DNA of 64,000 nucleotides. It comes from a virus. The notes beneath the pieces are model-generated. The model was not told the origin of the DNA, did no database searches, and worked only from the letters and a program-made list of their open reading frames with translations. Every line of letters begins with the position of its first letter. The stretch's first letter is position 1. Made by a program: the position numbers and the translations under genes. The stretch lies in the IMG/VR virus record IMGVR_UViG_3300009159_008491, positions 29,820 to 93,819 of that record; one strand, written 5' to 3'. Positions 25,967-34,507 of the stretch are shown here, piece after piece.

Positions 25967-26433
25967 TAATTTCTGAAACATATAAGAGTAGATTAAGAGA
26001 GCTAAGCGGAATTGTTAACGAAATAGAACTTAAAGCCACCTCCGGTAGAAGTGGTGTTAATACATTAAGTTATTTTGTTGAAGAATATCTTCTTAATCTA
26101 GGTGGTATGATTTTAGATATATTGAATAAAAAAACTGAAGAAAATCCAAATAAAAATTTTAAAATAAATCAACCAGAAAATAAAATTTCAAACAATTCGC
26201 TTTTCATGTCTTTTCAGATTGAAGATTTAACAGATAAAAATAATGTTAAAGAAATCAATTTTAATTTGAATTTGTTGGTGAAATTAGAATCTAATTCTAA
26301 TACGGTTGCTATCTTGAAATATGAAAATGTTAATGATGAATTTAATTTACAATCTAAACATTCAGAACAAGATATTCAAGACTTTTTAAATGAAATTACA
26401 ACAAGAGTATTTAATATAGAAAAAACTGCTTAA
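25963..26433 (+). CDS. Hypothetical protein, 156 aa
   Basis: A protein with a helical N-terminal half (SYFVEEYLLNLGGMILDIL) and a beta-rich C-terminal half (EINFNLNLLVKLESNSNTVAILKYENV). It starts within the stop codon of the upstream gene, so the two are probably coupled and may form a complex. No motif of known function is seen. Confidence 0.65.
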   Translation: MIISETYKSRLRELSGIVNEIELKATSGRSGVNTLSYFVEEYLLNLGGMILDILNKKTEENPNKNFKINQPENKISNNSLFMSFQIEDLTDKNNVKEINFNLNLLVKLESNSNTVAILKYENVNDEFNLQSKHSEQDIQDFLNEITTRVFNIEKTA

Positions 26434-26480
26434 TATTCTTTTTTGTATTAAATTGAATTAATTTAATAAAAATAAATAAA

Positions 26481-26798
26481 ATGAATTACTGGAAAATTAC
26501 AAATTTGTCTACACAAAATGCTAAGCTTATTGTTAGTACTGCCCCTAATCACTCAAAAGGTTTAGTGTTAAGACCGGGTGAATTTTGCCTATCAAATCCA
26601 AAACAAACCCCTGTTATGGATGCTCAAATAAGAAGAAAATTAATTTCTGTTGAAAAAGATTTTGATAACTCAAAATATAATTTCAAAATCGCTGAAGCTT
26701 ATAATTTAGATATTTTAAACAATCTTATTCAAGAAGAAAATGATAAGATGAAAGAAGCAAAAGTTGATGCTGAAAATTATATGAATAATCCTGAATAA
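26481..26798 (+). CDS. Hypothetical protein, 105 aa
   Basis: A protein with a beta-strand first half (WKITNLSTQNAKLIVS; GLVLRPGEFCLS) and a helical C-terminal end (NLIQEENDKMKEAKVDAE). The first half has the look of a small beta-sandwich. The leader AAAATAAATAAA before the ATG is typical of this genome. It is followed after ten bases by the next gene. Function unknown; a small head or neck protein is possible. Confidence 0.6.
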   Translation: MNYWKITNLSTQNAKLIVSTAPNHSKGLVLRPGEFCLSNPKQTPVMDAQIRRKLISVEKDFDNSKYNFKIAEAYNLDILNNLIQEENDKMKEAKVDAENYMNNPE

Positions 26799-26808
26799 AA
26801 ATTTTTTT

Positions 26809-27387
26809 ATGAAAGAAACAATTGGTGGAATATCAAATGAATATTGTTATCTGAACTATAGTGATTTTAACAACATAACTACTACTACAAGTTTAACTGG
26901 AACTAGTGGTAGTTATGTATATGATATAAATACAACAACTAATGTTCCATACAATTATACTTATGTAAATGGTTCTAATAGTAGTAATATTATATCATTA
27001 AATGCAGATTATTTTAAAGACGGATTAATTAAGAATTTATTAGATAGATTCATTGAAATAAGAAGTTTGATAAAAAAACAATCTTTTTATGAAATTTTTA
27101 ATGTTAAAAAAATCAGTTTTTTAAAAGATAAAACTAAAATTGTTTGCACGAAAGATATTGACATGGATTATATAAATGAATTAAAAAGTGAATCAGTTTT
27201 GTTGTTGGAATGTATTGATGTTCCGACTGATAATTATAAGGAAAAAGCAATTAATCACAATAATCATAAGTTATCAGATTCTAATTTTATGTGGACAACT
27301 AATAATACATATTTTGCAGTTGCAGATAATCCTGTTAATATTAATTGGACTAATTCCATAAATAATACTATAACTTATACTATTTAG
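26809..27387 (+). CDS. Hypothetical protein, 192 aa
   Basis: The first 65 residues are Asn/Thr/Ser/Tyr-rich and low in charge (TTTTSLTGTSGSYVYDINTT), like exposed virion protein loops. The middle (YFKDGLIKNLLDRFIEIRSL) is helical and a second mixed domain follows. It is probably a virion protein by composition only. No homologous family recognised. Confidence 0.6.
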   Translation: MKETIGGISNEYCYLNYSDFNNITTTTSLTGTSGSYVYDINTTTNVPYNYTYVNGSNSSNIISLNADYFKDGLIKNLLDRFIEIRSLIKKQSFYEIFNVKKISFLKDKTKIVCTKDIDMDYINELKSESVLLLECIDVPTDNYKEKAINHNNHKLSDSNFMWTTNNTYFAVADNPVNINWTNSINNTITYTI

Positions 27388-27436
27388 TATTCTATTTGTT
27401 TTTTTTATTTATTATTTTTTCGGAAACAATTAATAT

Positions 27437-28699
27437 ATGTCAGATAACAAAATTAAAATTTTATTGGTGCCAAGTGATTTGGCAGGTGTAGGTCATTACA
27501 GAAACATTTGGCCGGGTCAAGAAATTAATAAAAAATTTGGAGATAGATTTAAAATTGAAATAGATCACACACCAGATTTTAATGATGTAAACTTTTTCGC
27601 ACAATTTGATATTGTACATTTCCATAGACAATTAGGTCAATTTGAAAATCAAGAAAAATTAATTAAAGAATTACGTAACAGAGGAGTTATCACAATTATG
27701 GATCTTGACGATTATTGGATGCCACCGAAAGAACATCCAATGTATGGAGCAGCTATAAAAGAAAGGCTTGCAGAAAAAGTTACAGCAACATTTAAAATGG
27801 TTGATTATGTTACAACTACAACTGATATTTTTGCTAGTCATATAAAAAAATATAATCAAAATGTTGCAGTAATTCCAAATGCAATTGATATGTCTCATCC
27901 TATGTGGTCACAGGAAGATACAAGAAAATCAGATAGAATAAGAATCTCTTGGATCGGAGGATCTAGTCATGAAAAAGATTTAGAGTTACTTAAGAGTTCT
28001 ATGAATATTCTTCATAATGATTCTAATCTAAATGGAAAATATCAAATAGTAATGTGTGGATATGATGTTAGAGGGTATATTACTGAAGTAGACCAAAATG
28101 GTAATGTTATCAATAATAGAAAAATATTCCCACACGAAACAATATGGAATAAATTTGAATCAATATTCACTGATAATTATAATACAAATTTAATTTCAGA
28201 ATCTTATAAAAAATATTTATTAAGATATGAAAATATTAATTTTAAAGATCAAGATGTTTATGAAGGGCCATATGTTAGAAGATGGACATTGCCATTAACT
28301 CAATATGGTAAACATTATAACTATTGTGATGTTTGTTTGGCCCCTCTTGCTGAAAATACTTTTAATGAAGTAAAATCCGAATTAAAGATCATTGAGGCTG
28401 GACTGACTAAAAAAGTGTTAATAGCTCAAGAATACGGTATTTATAAAGATTTAATCAAACATGGTGAAAATGGTATTTTAATACCAAAATCAAAAAATGT
28501 TAGAGGGTGGTACGAAGCCATAAAAAAGGTTGTTAATGATAAAGAGTACAGAGAAATGCTTTCAAGTAACTTGTATGATTTTGTAAAAGATAAATATACT
28601 CTTGAGGTAGTAACGGCAAAGAGAGTTGCTTGGTACGAAGAAATATTTGAAAAAAATAAGAAAAATAGTCTGATTTTAACGGAATCATTATCAAACTAA
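27437..28699 (+). CDS. Glycosyltransferase, GT4-like (GT-B fold)
   Basis: A 420-residue protein. ILLVPSDLAGVGHYRNIWPG opens the N-terminal domain with the Gly-rich acceptor loop. VAVIPNAIDMSHP is the interdomain GT4 motif and RISWIGGSSHEKD begins the donor domain. SELKIIEAGLTKKVLIA with GENGILIPKSKN is the conserved E-x7-E-like donor-binding region. It lies apart from the minus-strand glycan cluster, among presumed virion genes, so it may glycosylate a virion protein. Confidence 0.87.
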   Translation: MSDNKIKILLVPSDLAGVGHYRNIWPGQEINKKFGDRFKIEIDHTPDFNDVNFFAQFDIVHFHRQLGQFENQEKLIKELRNRGVITIMDLDDYWMPPKEHPMYGAAIKERLAEKVTATFKMVDYVTTTTDIFASHIKKYNQNVAVIPNAIDMSHPMWSQEDTRKSDRIRISWIGGSSHEKDLELLKSSMNILHNDSNLNGKYQIVMCGYDVRGYITEVDQNGNVINNRKIFPHETIWNKFESIFTDNYNTNLISESYKKYLLRYENINFKDQDVYEGPYVRRWTLPLTQYGKHYNYCDVCLAPLAENTFNEVKSELKIIEAGLTKKVLIAQEYGIYKDLIKHGENGILIPKSKNVRGWYEAIKKVVNDKEYREMLSSNLYDFVKDKYTLEVVTAKRVAWYEEIFEKNKKNSLILTESLSN

Positions 28700-28709
28700 T
28701 TAATTTCTA

Positions 28710-28719
28710 GATATTTATT
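28710..28719 (+). promoter_or_regulatory. Candidate late-promoter box variant (GATATTTATT)
   Basis: Located 15 bases upstream of the ATG at 28735, in context TAGATATTTATTATAAAA. It differs from CTATTTATT by A for C at the first position. Confidence 0.35.
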
Positions 28720-28734
28720 ATAAAAAATAATATA

Positions 28735-29544
28735 ATGAAGAATATTAGTTTAAACTTAGGTTCAATAAAAGATACTATTTTTAGATACTCATCTAAAACT
28801 ATTATTAGCGAAGGTAAAAGTTCAAGTTTTGTTGATTTATTCATAAATGAGCTTAAAAACAAGCCTATTTTGAAGCTCCAGTACTTGATTTATAAAAATT
28901 TAGAGAATTCTAATTTTGAAAAAGAATATCTTGCCGAAAGATATCTTAATCAAAATATCAATCTAATTAAAGATTGTGATTGGAACGATATTCTTAAAGA
29001 AAACAAGTCATTTAGAACTGATATTTTAAAGAATTTTCATGTAGAAGGAGATAAAAATAAAGAAGAATTGTATGAGTGTATACATACTCTTATAAAATCA
29101 AAATCTATGAAAAATTTTACTGATTTTGATGATGAAAATAAAGCTTATGAATATGTTGTAAATTATTTAACTAAAAAAGAGTCTAATAACATTCAAGAAA
29201 ACACCACTAATTCAGAAGAAAATGAGATTCCTAAATTGCTTTCTTGGAAGTATGTTACAGAATTAGCAGTAAATAGTTTTAATGATAGATATGCTCATTT
29301 AAGTGAATCAGAACAAAGTTTACTTAAAATATTAATGTCTGATTCAGATTATAAAAATAATTACCTACAAGATCTTAAACAAGAAAATTTAAATTTAATT
29401 AATGGACTTTTAATTAAAGAATCTGATGATGAAGTTAAAAGTAATTTGATGAAATTTAAAAATAAAATTCAAGTTCTTAAAGAGGGTAATGTAGACGAAT
29501 CAATAATTAACTTGTATGAGTTAAAAATGAATCTTGAAAATTAA
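28735..29544 (+). CDS. Hypothetical protein, 269 aa, helical
   Basis: An almost all-helical, charged protein (KSSSFVDLFINELKNKPILKLQ; SWKYVTELAVNSFNDRY). It has an Asn/Glu-rich linker around residue 155 separating two helical parts. No signal peptide or enzyme motif is visible. Composition and the preceding GATATTTATT box suggest a late helical protein such as a head scaffold component, but this is not established. A strong bidirectional terminator follows seven bases after the stop. Confidence 0.6.
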   Translation: MKNISLNLGSIKDTIFRYSSKTIISEGKSSSFVDLFINELKNKPILKLQYLIYKNLENSNFEKEYLAERYLNQNINLIKDCDWNDILKENKSFRTDILKNFHVEGDKNKEELYECIHTLIKSKSMKNFTDFDDENKAYEYVVNYLTKKESNNIQENTTNSEENEIPKLLSWKYVTELAVNSFNDRYAHLSESEQSLLKILMSDSDYKNNYLQDLKQENLNLINGLLIKESDDEVKSNLMKFKNKIQVLKEGNVDESIINLYELKMNLEN

Positions 29545-29550
29545 AAAGAA

Positions 29551-29576
29551 AGCCCCGAAATTCCGGGGCTTTTTTT
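29551..29576. terminator. Bidirectional Rho-independent terminator
   Basis: AGCCCCG-AAATTC-CGGGGCT forms a seven-base-pair GC-rich stem with a T-run on the plus side and, read on the minus strand, a T-rich stretch beyond it. It lies between convergent genes and overlaps the end of the DnaQ stop region. Confidence 0.92.
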
Positions 29577-30405
29577 ATTGATTTAAAACATGTTTTTTTC
29601 GATAATTATCCATTAACTCAAATAATATTTTTCTAGTTTGAGTGGTAAATTCACCTTTAGTCATAATCCAATCATAATATGATTTATCTTTTTCCAAAAC
29701 TGTAGTAACCGATTGCCCTTGATATTTCCCAAAACCAAATACCGGAATATTATCAGAATTTAATTTAATTGTCCCTGCAAAATCAACACTATCAAAGTCC
29801 TTTGTGAAATTAGCAAGAGATTCCATATTGTTTTGTATTGGTTCAGAAACCACTGTATCATCTTTATCTACACAATCCACACCTTTGTAGTAATCTAGCA
29901 TTGATTCTAGAACCTCTACGGTGGCTTTTACGTCATTTAAAGCATCATGGGCACCTTCTAGTGGCTTTTTACAATAAAATTCATATGCGGCCTTTAAATC
30001 ACGTCTTTCCATTCGGTGAAAGATCCTTTTGACATCAATACAGTTACGATTGGTCATGTCTAATTCAAAGTCAGCTCTCGAAAATTCCTCCATGAGCATG
30101 GGTATGTCAAATCGGTTTCCATTAAAAGTGCAGAAATCAGAGTCACCAATTAAATCAAAAAGTGATTTTGCAACACGATCAAAAGATGGTTGGTCTTTGA
30201 CCATTTCATCAGTTAAATGGTGAACATCACTTGCTGCTTTAGGGATAGGAATACCCGGATTTATTAATCTGGTTTTTACCAAATTTTCTCTTCCATCAGC
30301 AAAAATTTTAATAATCGCTAATTGTACAATACGATCATTTTTTACACTTAATCCAGTTGATTCAATGTCAAAACAGATTAAATCCTTTTCTAAATTTAAT
30401 TTCAT
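29575..30405 (-). CDS. DnaQ-like 3'-5' exonuclease (DEDDh)
   Basis: A 276-residue protein. CFDIESTGL gives the first Asp/Glu pair (Asp13, Glu15), FNGNRFDIPML the second acidic site, and GAHDALNDVKAT the His/Asp of DEDDh type. A C-terminal module (FGKYQGQSVTTVLEKDKSYYDW) found after the exonuclease domain in Bacteroidota proteins is kept. It removes 3'-terminal nucleotides, probably proofreading or repair. A TATATTTG -7-like box lies 20 bases upstream, but I find no TTG at the right spacing. Confidence 0.9.
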   Translation of the reverse strand: MKLNLEKDLICFDIESTGLSVKNDRIVQLAIIKIFADGRENLVKTRLINPGIPIPKAASDVHHLTDEMVKDQPSFDRVAKSLFDLIGDSDFCTFNGNRFDIPMLMEEFSRADFELDMTNRNCIDVKRIFHRMERRDLKAAYEFYCKKPLEGAHDALNDVKATVEVLESMLDYYKGVDCVDKDDTVVSEPIQNNMESLANFTKDFDSVDFAGTIKLNSDNIPVFGFGKYQGQSVTTVLEKDKSYYDWIMTKGEFTTQTRKILFELMDNYRKKHVLNQ

Positions 30406-30425
30406 ATGTGCTTATTTTAATTAAG

Positions 30426-30433
30426 CAAATATA
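30426..30433 (-). promoter_or_regulatory. Possible Bacteroidota -7 element (TATATTTG)
   Basis: TATATTTG fits TAnnTTTG and lies 20 bases from the exonuclease ATG. The nearest upstream TTG is 27 bases away, outside the usual spacing, so the promoter is uncertain. Confidence 0.3.
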
Positions 30434-30443
30434 ATAAAAAAAA

Positions 30444-30845
30444 TTAAATTTCGGTTATTTCAAATTCATCTAAACCACAACCTTCTCCATCTTCACCAAA
30501 ATCTCCTGTTTTTTCATCGGTTAACCAACCCCTAAATACAGCAGAATATCCATTTTTGTCATCTCCATCAGGATAAGATTCTAAATAAGCCTCTGTACCT
30601 TGATCAAACCACTCATCTGGTTTGGTTATAAATCTATAGTTTTGTTTATAAATTTTATAACTATAATTGTTATCTGGTTTAAAATAATCAATAAATCTAT
30701 CTTCAAAAATACTGAACCATTTATTATTTATTATTATAAAATGATCATAAGATGATCTTCCTTCATATGATAAATAAATTATATCATTATTTTTAAGGTC
30801 TTCAATTTTTATTTCTTGCCAGAATGGTTTATTGAATCTACTCAT
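30444..30845 (-). CDS. Hypothetical protein, 133 aa, acidic C-terminus
   Basis: An aromatic-rich protein (FIIINNKWFSIFEDRFIDYF) followed by a Gly/Asp-rich tail (SYPDGDDKNGYSA; GDFGEDGEGCGLDEFE). The beginning LKNNDIIYLSYEGRSSYDHF suggests a small beta-barrel. It overlaps the end of topA by four bases, hence it is part of the takeover block. Function unknown. Confidence 0.6.
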   Translation of the reverse strand: MSRFNKPFWQEIKIEDLKNNDIIYLSYEGRSSYDHFIIINNKWFSIFEDRFIDYFKPDNNYSYKIYKQNYRFITKPDEWFDQGTEAYLESYPDGDDKNGYSAVFRGWLTDEKTGDFGEDGEGCGLDEFEITEI

Positions 30846-33172
30846 TTTTTCTTAGCGTATTTTTTGGGTTTAGCTGAACTTTTACCTTCTCCGATTATGT
30901 CTTCACAATCTTTTTTGGTAATAGTTTCTATATCATAAATAGCCGGAATCTTATAATTTTTATTCTTGAATTTAATATATGGTCCATATTGACCACTTAA
31001 TACTTTAATTTCACCGAATTCTTTTGTAGATCCCGATTTTTCATTGCTTGAATTTTCTTTTATTAATTCTGTAGCTTCCTTTAGAGTTATTTTTTCAGGA
31101 TCATATTCCGTATTCGATAATCCAACAAATTTACCATCATATTTGATATATGGTCCAAATTTACCAATTGCTACCAGTACAGGTTTTGATTTATATTCTC
31201 CTAGATTTCTAGGCCATTTTAAAAGTTCTAAAGCCTCTTCGAGATTTATGCCACCAACTTCTTTATCTTTAGGGATAGATGCATATTTTAAATCTTCATC
31301 TCCTTTTTCACCTAATTGTACCATTGGCCCAAATCTTCCAAAACGAGCATAAATATTTTTCTTGGTAGATTTATCAACACCAATTAATCTTTCGTTTGAT
31401 GTTCCGGTTTCACCAAGAGCAGATTTAACTTTCTTATCAAAAGGAGAATAAAAATCTTTTAACATTGTTTTCCATTCTTTACTGCCTTCTGAAATTTCAT
31501 CTAATTGATTTTCTATTCCAGCAGTAAATTTATAATCCATGATATCTGGAAAATTTTCTGTAAGATAATCACAAACTACAATACCAATTTCTGTAGGTAT
31601 CATCTTAGCTTTTTCTGTACCAAATTTTTCATCTAGTTCAGTAGTAGATAAATTATCATTTTTTAATGAAAGGTTTTTTACTTTTCTAGATTTTGCTGGT
31701 AAATCTTTTTTCTCAACATATTCTCTTTTTTGAATAGTTGATAAAATTGAAGCATAGGTAGAAGGTCTTCCTATTCCAAGTTCTTCTAGTCTCTTTACTA
31801 AAGACGCTTCATTATATCTAGCTGATGGTTTTGAATAGATTTCTAAACCTTCAATTTGTTCGTAATTAAGAATTTGACCTTTCTCCATTTTTGGTAAAGT
31901 GCCATTGTCATCTTGATCTTCTTGATTTTCTTCCTCTTCAACATCATCATTATTATAAACCTTTAAGAAACCATCGAATGTAATCACTTCTCCTTTGGCA
32001 ACAAATAATTCTTTTTTTCCAGTATTAGAACTTTCAATTTCAATAGTGGTTTTATCAAGTAATGCATCCGACATTTGAGAGGCTACTGCTCTTTTCCAAA
32101 TTAAACTATAAAGTTTCATTTCATCTTGACCAGAAACTACTTCTTCATGTTCAAAATGAGTTGGTCTTATTGCTTCATGGGCTTCTTGAGCACTGGCGTT
32201 TTTATTTTTAAATTTTTTCGGATTTGAAAATTTATTACCATACTTCTCAACTATAAATTGAGTTGCTGTTTGAACAGATTCTTCTGATAAATTTACACTG
32301 TCAGTACGATGGTAAGATATATGACCTTGCTCGTAAAGATTTTGAGCAGTTCTCATAGTTCTATCCACACTGAATCCAAATTTTTTTGATGCTTCTTGTT
32401 GTAATCCTGAAGTTGTAAATGGAGCAGGTGAACTTCTTTTTCCCGGTTTAGTTTCAATTAAACTAACACTAAATTCTGAACCAATTAATTTGCTTAAAAA
32501 CTTTTCTGTTTCCTCATAGTTTTTAAATCTTTTATTTAATACGGCTTTTATTTTTTGTTTTTTACCACCTTTATCAATTGAGAAAATTGCAACAACTTTG
32601 TAATCAGAAGTTGAATCAAAAGACTTGTGTTCTTTTTCTCTTTCAACAAGAATTCTTAAAGCAACACTTTGAACTCTTCCTGCAGATAAACCTAATTTGA
32701 TTTTTTTCCAAAGCAATAGAGAAAGATCAAATCCTACTAAACGATCTAATACCCTTCTTGCTTGTTGGGCATTAACCATATTCATATTAAGTGTTGTAGG
32801 ATTATTTATTGCATCCTTAAGAGCTTTTTCAGTAATCTCTTTAAAAATAATTCTTTTTGTTTTTTTGATGTTTAAACCAAGTACTTCTGCAACGTGCCAA
32901 GAGATTGCTTCACCTTCCAAATCGTAGTCACCAGCAAGAATTACTTCATCACATTTTTTTGCTAACTCTTTTAGTTCTTTTACTACATCTTTTTTATCAG
33001 ATGAAATTTGGTATGAAGGTTCAAAATCATTTTTTTTATCAATACCTTCTTTTCCTTTTTTTAATTCACGAATATGTCCAACACTTGCTTTTACAACATA
33101 ATCTTTTCCTAGGAAAGATTGAATTTTTTTAATCTTTCCGGGACTTTCACATATAACTAATTTTTTACCCAT
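30842..33172 (-). CDS. topA: DNA topoisomerase I, type IA, bacterial-type
   Basis: A complete 776-residue enzyme. The TOPRIM domain starts KKLVICESPGKIKKIQ, with the Asp-x-Asp-x-Glu site in AGDYDLEGEAISWH. The LGLSAGRVQSVALRILVERE block precedes the active-site Tyr287 in HISYHRTDSVNL. GIGRPSTYASIL is the conserved C-terminal core motif. The end holds Gly-rich repeats (RFGPMVQLGE; KFGPYIKYDG; QYGPYIKFKN) as in Bacteroidota TopA, followed by a basic tail. It relaxes negative supercoils. A full host-like TopA is uncommon in phages, and its place after sigma genes points to control of transcription or replication topology. Confidence 0.95.
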   Translation of the reverse strand: MGKKLVICESPGKIKKIQSFLGKDYVVKASVGHIRELKKGKEGIDKKNDFEPSYQISSDKKDVVKELKELAKKCDEVILAGDYDLEGEAISWHVAEVLGLNIKKTKRIIFKEITEKALKDAINNPTTLNMNMVNAQQARRVLDRLVGFDLSLLLWKKIKLGLSAGRVQSVALRILVEREKEHKSFDSTSDYKVVAIFSIDKGGKKQKIKAVLNKRFKNYEETEKFLSKLIGSEFSVSLIETKPGKRSSPAPFTTSGLQQEASKKFGFSVDRTMRTAQNLYEQGHISYHRTDSVNLSEESVQTATQFIVEKYGNKFSNPKKFKNKNASAQEAHEAIRPTHFEHEEVVSGQDEMKLYSLIWKRAVASQMSDALLDKTTIEIESSNTGKKELFVAKGEVITFDGFLKVYNNDDVEEEENQEDQDDNGTLPKMEKGQILNYEQIEGLEIYSKPSARYNEASLVKRLEELGIGRPSTYASILSTIQKREYVEKKDLPAKSRKVKNLSLKNDNLSTTELDEKFGTEKAKMIPTEIGIVVCDYLTENFPDIMDYKFTAGIENQLDEISEGSKEWKTMLKDFYSPFDKKVKSALGETGTSNERLIGVDKSTKKNIYARFGRFGPMVQLGEKGDEDLKYASIPKDKEVGGINLEEALELLKWPRNLGEYKSKPVLVAIGKFGPYIKYDGKFVGLSNTEYDPEKITLKEATELIKENSSNEKSGSTKEFGEIKVLSGQYGPYIKFKNKNYKIPAIYDIETITKKDCEDIIGEGKSSAKPKKYAKKK

Positions 33173-33173
33173 A

Positions 33174-33545
33174 TTATTTTAATTTTTTTGGTCTTCCTCT
33201 TTTTTTCTGAGGTAATACATTTTTTTCTGAAATTGAATCTATAATAATTATTTTTTTATTTTCTTCTAATTTAGAAGGAATATCAAACCAAGTTTCTTTC
33301 AAATCCTTAATATGTTCCTCTAATTTCTTTTTGGTCCATATGTAATTTTTTACAATAGTAATTGTGCCTTGATCTTCGGTTATCCAAAATATTTTTTTTA
33401 TATTATTGTTTTCGTTTAATTCAACATTATAAAAAGGGCCTTCCTTGTAATTCATTCTTACAGAAGTTCCTTTGTCAATTATCGTCCCATCATTTAATTT
33501 GATGTTCTCAATAAGTTTCATATAAGTTATTTTAATATTTGTCAT
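33174..33545 (-). CDS. Hypothetical protein with C-terminal AT-hook-like motif
   Basis: A 123-residue protein. The N-terminal part is a small beta fold (INDG-type strands, GTSVRMNYKEGPFYNVELN) and the middle is helical with Trp residues (IWTKKKLEEHIKDLKETWFD). The C-terminus PQKKRGRPKKLK contains the AT-hook core RGRP flanked by Lys, which binds the minor groove of AT-rich DNA. It lies between the first sigma gene (four-base gap) and topA (one-base gap). A DNA-binding cofactor is plausible. Confidence 0.6.
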   Translation of the reverse strand: MTNIKITYMKLIENIKLNDGTIIDKGTSVRMNYKEGPFYNVELNENNNIKKIFWITEDQGTITIVKNYIWTKKKLEEHIKDLKETWFDIPSKLEENKKIIIIDSISEKNVLPQKKRGRPKKLK

Positions 33546-33549
33546 ATTT

Positions 33550-34416
33550 TTAAATGTGTTGACGTAATACTTTACTGTTTTTGTTGCACTTTAAAATTCT
33601 AATGGTCATATCTTTAATTTGACGAACACGTTCTCTGGTTAAATCAAGATAATCTCCAATTTCCTCTAAAGTCATAGTTTGATAACCAAGTATACCATAA
33701 TACATGCAAATAATTACACGCTGTCTAGGTTGAAGACTCTTTAAAATTTTTTCAAGATCCTTAGAAAAAGATTCTTTTATTAAAAATTCATCCGGAGATT
33801 TTGTTTCTTTGTTAACAATACAATCACTTAAAAAAACATCGTCACTATCTGAGGAAACAGGGCTATCAAGAGATGCTACTCTTCCAGTGTTGCTTAGCAT
33901 TGTATCTCTAACTTTAATTTCACTCTCTTCTAAAACTTGAGCAAGTTCTTCTTCTGTAGGTTCTCTTTCAAGTTTTATTTCAAGTTTTTGAATAGTTTTA
34001 TTTAGTTTGTTTATTGCTAAATTTTGATTGTTCGGCAATCTTATTAATTTTCCATTATCAGAAATTGATTGCATAATAGATTGACGTATCCACCACACAG
34101 CATAAGATATAAATTTAAAACCTCTGGAATTATCAAATCTTTCCGCAGCTTTTATTAATCCTACATTTCCGTCTGAAATTAAATCTTCTAAACTTAAACC
34201 TTGGTTTTGAAATTGCTTTGCCACTGAAACAACAAAACGGAGATTAGCTTTCACTATATCATTTAGTGCTGCTTTATCTCCGTTTGCTACTCCTTGTAAA
34301 AGATTGTGTTCTTCCTCTTCTGTTAATAGTTTTATTTTTGAAACTTCTGAGAAATAATAATCTAAAGATTTACTTTCTCGCTTGGTGATTGATTTTGTTA
34401 TTTTTAGTTGCCTCAT
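33550..34416 (-). CDS. Sigma-70 family factor closely resembling the Bacteroidota primary sigma factor
   Basis: A 288-residue protein starting MRQLKITKSIT, the hallmark N-terminus of Bacteroidota RpoD, and of the same length (about 286-288). Region 1.2/2.1 (NLRFVVSVAKQFQNQGLSLEDLI), region 2.3-2.4 (RGFKFISYAVWWIRQSI, 99-114, with both Trp of the W-dyad), region 3 (REPTEEELAQVL) and region 4.2 (MTLEEIGDYLDLTRERVRQIK) are all intact. It should direct host RNA polymerase to TAnnTTTG-type promoters. A matching TTG-N20-TATATTTG promoter precedes it. Confidence 0.95.
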   Translation of the reverse strand: MRQLKITKSITKRESKSLDYYFSEVSKIKLLTEEEEHNLLQGVANGDKAALNDIVKANLRFVVSVAKQFQNQGLSLEDLISDGNVGLIKAAERFDNSRGFKFISYAVWWIRQSIMQSISDNGKLIRLPNNQNLAINKLNKTIQKLEIKLEREPTEEELAQVLEESEIKVRDTMLSNTGRVASLDSPVSSDSDDVFLSDCIVNKETKSPDEFLIKESFSKDLEKILKSLQPRQRVIICMYYGILGYQTMTLEEIGDYLDLTRERVRQIKDMTIRILKCNKNSKVLRQHI

Positions 34417-34448
34417 AGTGTGTGATTGCTTTAATTAAAAGTAATTCA

Positions 34449-34479
34449 CAAATATAATAAACAACCGTCATAAAGACAA
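34449..34479 (-). promoter_or_regulatory. Host-type promoter TTG-N20-TATATTTG
   Basis: On the minus strand TTG (34477-34479) is separated by 20 bases from TATATTTG (34449-34456), 32 bases before the first sigma-factor ATG. This matches the Bacteroidota primary-sigma consensus TTG-N(17-23)-TAnnTTTG. It lies in the 91-base gap between the two sigma genes and would give early expression by host polymerase. Confidence 0.6.
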
Positions 34480-34507
34480 CTAATTTTTTATAATTTTATA
34501 ATTTTTA

